A DNA stretch of 16,393 nucleotides from Comamonadaceae bacterium. Its GTDB lineage: Bacteria > Pseudomonadota > Gammaproteobacteria > Burkholderiales > Burkholderiaceae_C. Every line of letters begins with the position of its first letter. The first letter of the stretch is position 1. Both the position numbers and the translations under genes were made by a program. This document shows positions 14,829-16,393 of this stretch, in pieces. The notes under the pieces were generated by a model, which worked only from the letters and a program-made list of their open reading frames with translations, ran no database searches and had not been told where the DNA came from. Location of the stretch: NCBI GenBank assembly GCA_027490555.1, contig JAIXXW010000072.1:1-16393 (forward strand). Reading direction: 5' to 3'.

Positions 14829-14845
14829 CCACCTCCTCGAGGTGG
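14829..14845. terminator. Hairpin in the kup / SGNH-hydrolase convergent gap (first)
   Basis: CCACCTC (14829-14835) and GAGGTGG (14839-14845) form a 7-bp GC-rich stem with a CTC loop, 34 bases after the kup stop. It is a plausible transcription-end structure for kup, but no T-tract follows, so Rho help would be expected. Confidence 0.35.
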
Positions 14846-14865
14846 TGGCGCAGGCCATCGCGCAT

Positions 14866-14886
14866 CCGAGGTTCTTAAGGCCTCGG
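14866..14886. terminator. Hairpin in the kup / SGNH-hydrolase convergent gap (second)
   Basis: CCGAGG (14866-14871) and CCTCGG (14881-14886) enclose 9 bases. Outer bases can extend the stem past a one-base bulge (GCATCC against GGGATG). It lies just beyond the stop of the minus-strand hydrolase gene and is a plausible terminator for that gene, again without a T-tract. Confidence 0.35.
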
Positions 14887-14894
14887 GATGGGAT

Positions 14895-16130
14895 TCATGG
14901 CAGTTTTTGCAGGATGCAGCGGGCCATGGCAGCATGCCCCGCTCGGTTGGGGTGCAGGCCGTCACCCGGTTCGCCCACGGTGCTGTCGCCATTGAAGGCC
15001 GCATGCAATGCACCGGTGAGCGGATCGGTCAGGGCCAGGTCCAAATCGACGAAGTCATCGAAAAGCGCACCTTGGCGCACTTCGGCGTTGAAGGCCCGAC
15101 GTTGGGCGTCTTGCCGCACGCTGCCATGGCCTGGCCGGGTGCTGCCCAGGGCGCTGGGCACCGTCGCACCCAGGATGCGCAAGCCCTGCGCCCGCATGCG
15201 CTGGACGGCATGGGCCATGGCCTTGGACACGGCAGCAGCGTCGGCCTGGCCGTTGTCGCTGAAGTCGTTGATGCCTTGCAGCCAGAAGACCGTGCGCACA
15301 CCGGACAGCTCGAGCACGTCGGGCACGAGCCGCTCGGTGGCGGCTGGGCCGCCACGCCAGGGGCTTGCGCCAGGGGCTGGACCGGTCACCTGGTTGCCGC
15401 CGATGCCGACATTGACAAGCGCCAGATCCTCGCGCCCTGCAGCCCACCATTCGCGTTGGAGCACGTCGGTCCAGCGGTCATGCCCGTTGAGCGTGGTGGC
15501 CGTGCCATCGGTGAGTGAATCGCCCAAAGCCACCAGCGCGCAGACCTTGGAAGGCAGCCAAGCGTCCAGCGCGTCGATGAAAAAATTGGACGTGGTGGTG
15601 TGCGGAAAGCCCAACTCGCTGTCCGACATGGCGGCCCCGCGGTCGCCTGGCGCGGACAGGTAGGACGTGGTCATCGCTTTGGCATGCCAGGTGATGGGGC
15701 CGCTGGCGCCCTCGACCCAGGCACTGAAGGCCAGGCTGAGGCCCTGCATCGATGGCGCGGGTGCGGGCAACGCTGCCCAGGTGACGGCGGGTGTCCATGC
15801 CCATGCGCCGGCAGCCATGGTCTGGTCGGGCAAGGCGACGCGCGTGCCGGGCACCAAGGCGCCGCCACCCCTGTGCAGGCCCAGGCTCATCCCACGCAAG
15901 CGCAGCGGCTTGTCACCAAAGCGGTTGCTCAAGCGCAACCTGAAACGCGGTGCCCACAAAGCAGGCCTGAGCAGCATGCGCAGCGACTGGTTGACCAGGC
16001 CTTGGCGCACATCCGGCAGGGCCCTGCTCAGGTCGGGCTGCGCGACCGTGGAGCCCACCGGGTAGGCGCCCTGTGCAGACGCCGCCCAGACGGTCACCCA
16101 GTGGTGCCCCGATGCCAGCGCTGTGCTCAT
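14895..16130 (-). CDS. SGNH/GDSL-family hydrolase without a visible signal peptide
   Basis: This 411-residue serine esterase/lipase-like hydrolase has all SGNH blocks: block I ALGDSLTDG with Ser205, block II GIGGN with Gly245, block III GIND with Asn288, and block V DGLHPNRAGH with Asp390 and His393. It should therefore be catalytically competent. About 190 residues precede block I, beginning HHWVTVWAASAQGAYP, an N-terminal module typical of XynE-like members, which are usually exported. Here no hydrophobic signal precedes it: the ATG at 16130 overlaps the TGA of the upstream lyase gene (ATGA), so translation appears coupled and the product is predicted cytoplasmic. The substrate is unknown. 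It converges on kup. Confidence 0.88.
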   Translation of the reverse strand: MSTALASGHHWVTVWAASAQGAYPVGSTVAQPDLSRALPDVRQGLVNQSLRMLLRPALWAPRFRLRLSNRFGDKPLRLRGMSLGLHRGGGALVPGTRVALPDQTMAAGAWAWTPAVTWAALPAPAPSMQGLSLAFSAWVEGASGPITWHAKAMTTSYLSAPGDRGAAMSDSELGFPHTTTSNFFIDALDAWLPSKVCALVALGDSLTDGTATTLNGHDRWTDVLQREWWAAGREDLALVNVGIGGNQVTGPAPGASPWRGGPAATERLVPDVLELSGVRTVFWLQGINDFSDNGQADAAAVSKAMAHAVQRMRAQGLRILGATVPSALGSTRPGHGSVRQDAQRRAFNAEVRQGALFDDFVDLDLALTDPLTGALHAAFNGDSTVGEPGDGLHPNRAGHAAMARCILQKLP

Positions 16131-16393
16131 GGGGCCATGGCCAAGCAGCGGCGTGCCCGATCGACGATGGGCCGGTCGATCATCCGGCCATCCAGCAGCA
16201 CCGCACCCAGGCCCGCCCGGGATGCGGCCTCATCGGCCGCCACCACACGCTCGGCCCAGGCGAGTTCCTCGGCCGAAGGGGAGAAGCCGCGGTTGACGAT
16301 GGGGACCTGACGCGGGTGAATGCACACCGAGCCCGTGAAACCCATGGCGCGTGCGGCGCGCACGGTGTGCTCAAAGCCTGCCACGTCGTCGAC
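16127..16393 (-). CDS. CitE/HpcH-type CoA-ester lyase (3' end, partial)
   Basis: This is the C-terminal 88 codons of a HpcH/HpaI aldolase / citrate-lyase-beta-like protein; the start is beyond the right edge. The phrase DDVAGFEHTVRAARAMGFTG followed by CIHPRQVPIVNRGFSPS is the conserved C-terminal part of CitE-like CoA-ester lyases (malyl-, citramalyl- or beta-methylmalyl-CoA lyase group). The frame stays open to the window edge with no internal start needed. The product specificity cannot be judged, since the metal-binding residues lie in the missing part. Its stop overlaps the ATG of the SGNH hydrolase gene. Confidence 0.88.
   Translation of the reverse strand, partial: VDDVAGFEHTVRAARAMGFTGSVCIHPRQVPIVNRGFSPSAEELAWAERVVAADEAASRAGLGAVLLDGRMIDRPIVDRARRCLAMAP

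Overview
This is a high-GC, gene-dense chromosomal window that looks betaproteobacterial, most likely Burkholderiales and probably Comamonadaceae. That assignment is inference from gene content: an fkpB-ispH pair beside serS and tRNA-Ser, a lone Bug-type (TctC) periplasmic binding protein, a Kup potassium transporter, and TACAAT-like -10 boxes. There is no CRISPR array, insertion sequence, integrase or phage gene.

Positions 1-4980 are housekeeping. On the minus strand lie the 5' end of purT (formate-dependent purine synthesis), a PfkB-family kinase (probably adenosine kinase) whose stop overlaps the purT start, and radC. Divergent from radC run fkpB (SlpA-type peptidyl-prolyl isomerase) and ispH (last step of the MEP isoprenoid pathway), with overlapping stop and start codons. 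They are followed by serS and a complete tRNA-Ser(CGA) with encoded CCA.

Positions 5131-10004 form a catabolic cluster directly downstream of the tRNA gene. A LysR regulator of the YjiE/HypT type faces a four-gene operon: a DapA-family lyase, a Bug solute-binding protein, a short-chain dehydrogenase and an enolase-superfamily dehydratase that closely resembles D(-)-tartrate dehydratase (TarD). The likely job is uptake and conversion of D-tartrate or a related hydroxy-diacid. The roles of the lyase and the dehydrogenase are not obvious. An AATAC-N11-GTATT inverted repeat in the divergent gap is the best operator candidate.

Positions 10005-10551 have no convincing gene. They hold a large stem-loop after tarD and, in the last 100 bases, three successive inverted repeats ahead of the next operon.

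Positions 10552-14794 encode a potassium module: a short KdpD-like sensor kinase that lacks the N-terminal KdpD and USP domains, a KdpE-like response regulator (4-base overlap), and the potassium transporter Kup. Kup sits where kdpFABC would be expected, with a hairpin between kdpE and kup. This is the most unusual arrangement in the window.

Positions 14895-16393, on the minus strand and convergent with kup, hold an SGNH/GDSL hydrolase without a signal peptide. Its ATG overlaps the stop of a CitE/HpcH-type CoA-ester lyase that runs off the right edge. All family assignments come from reading motifs and remembered family members; no database search was run.
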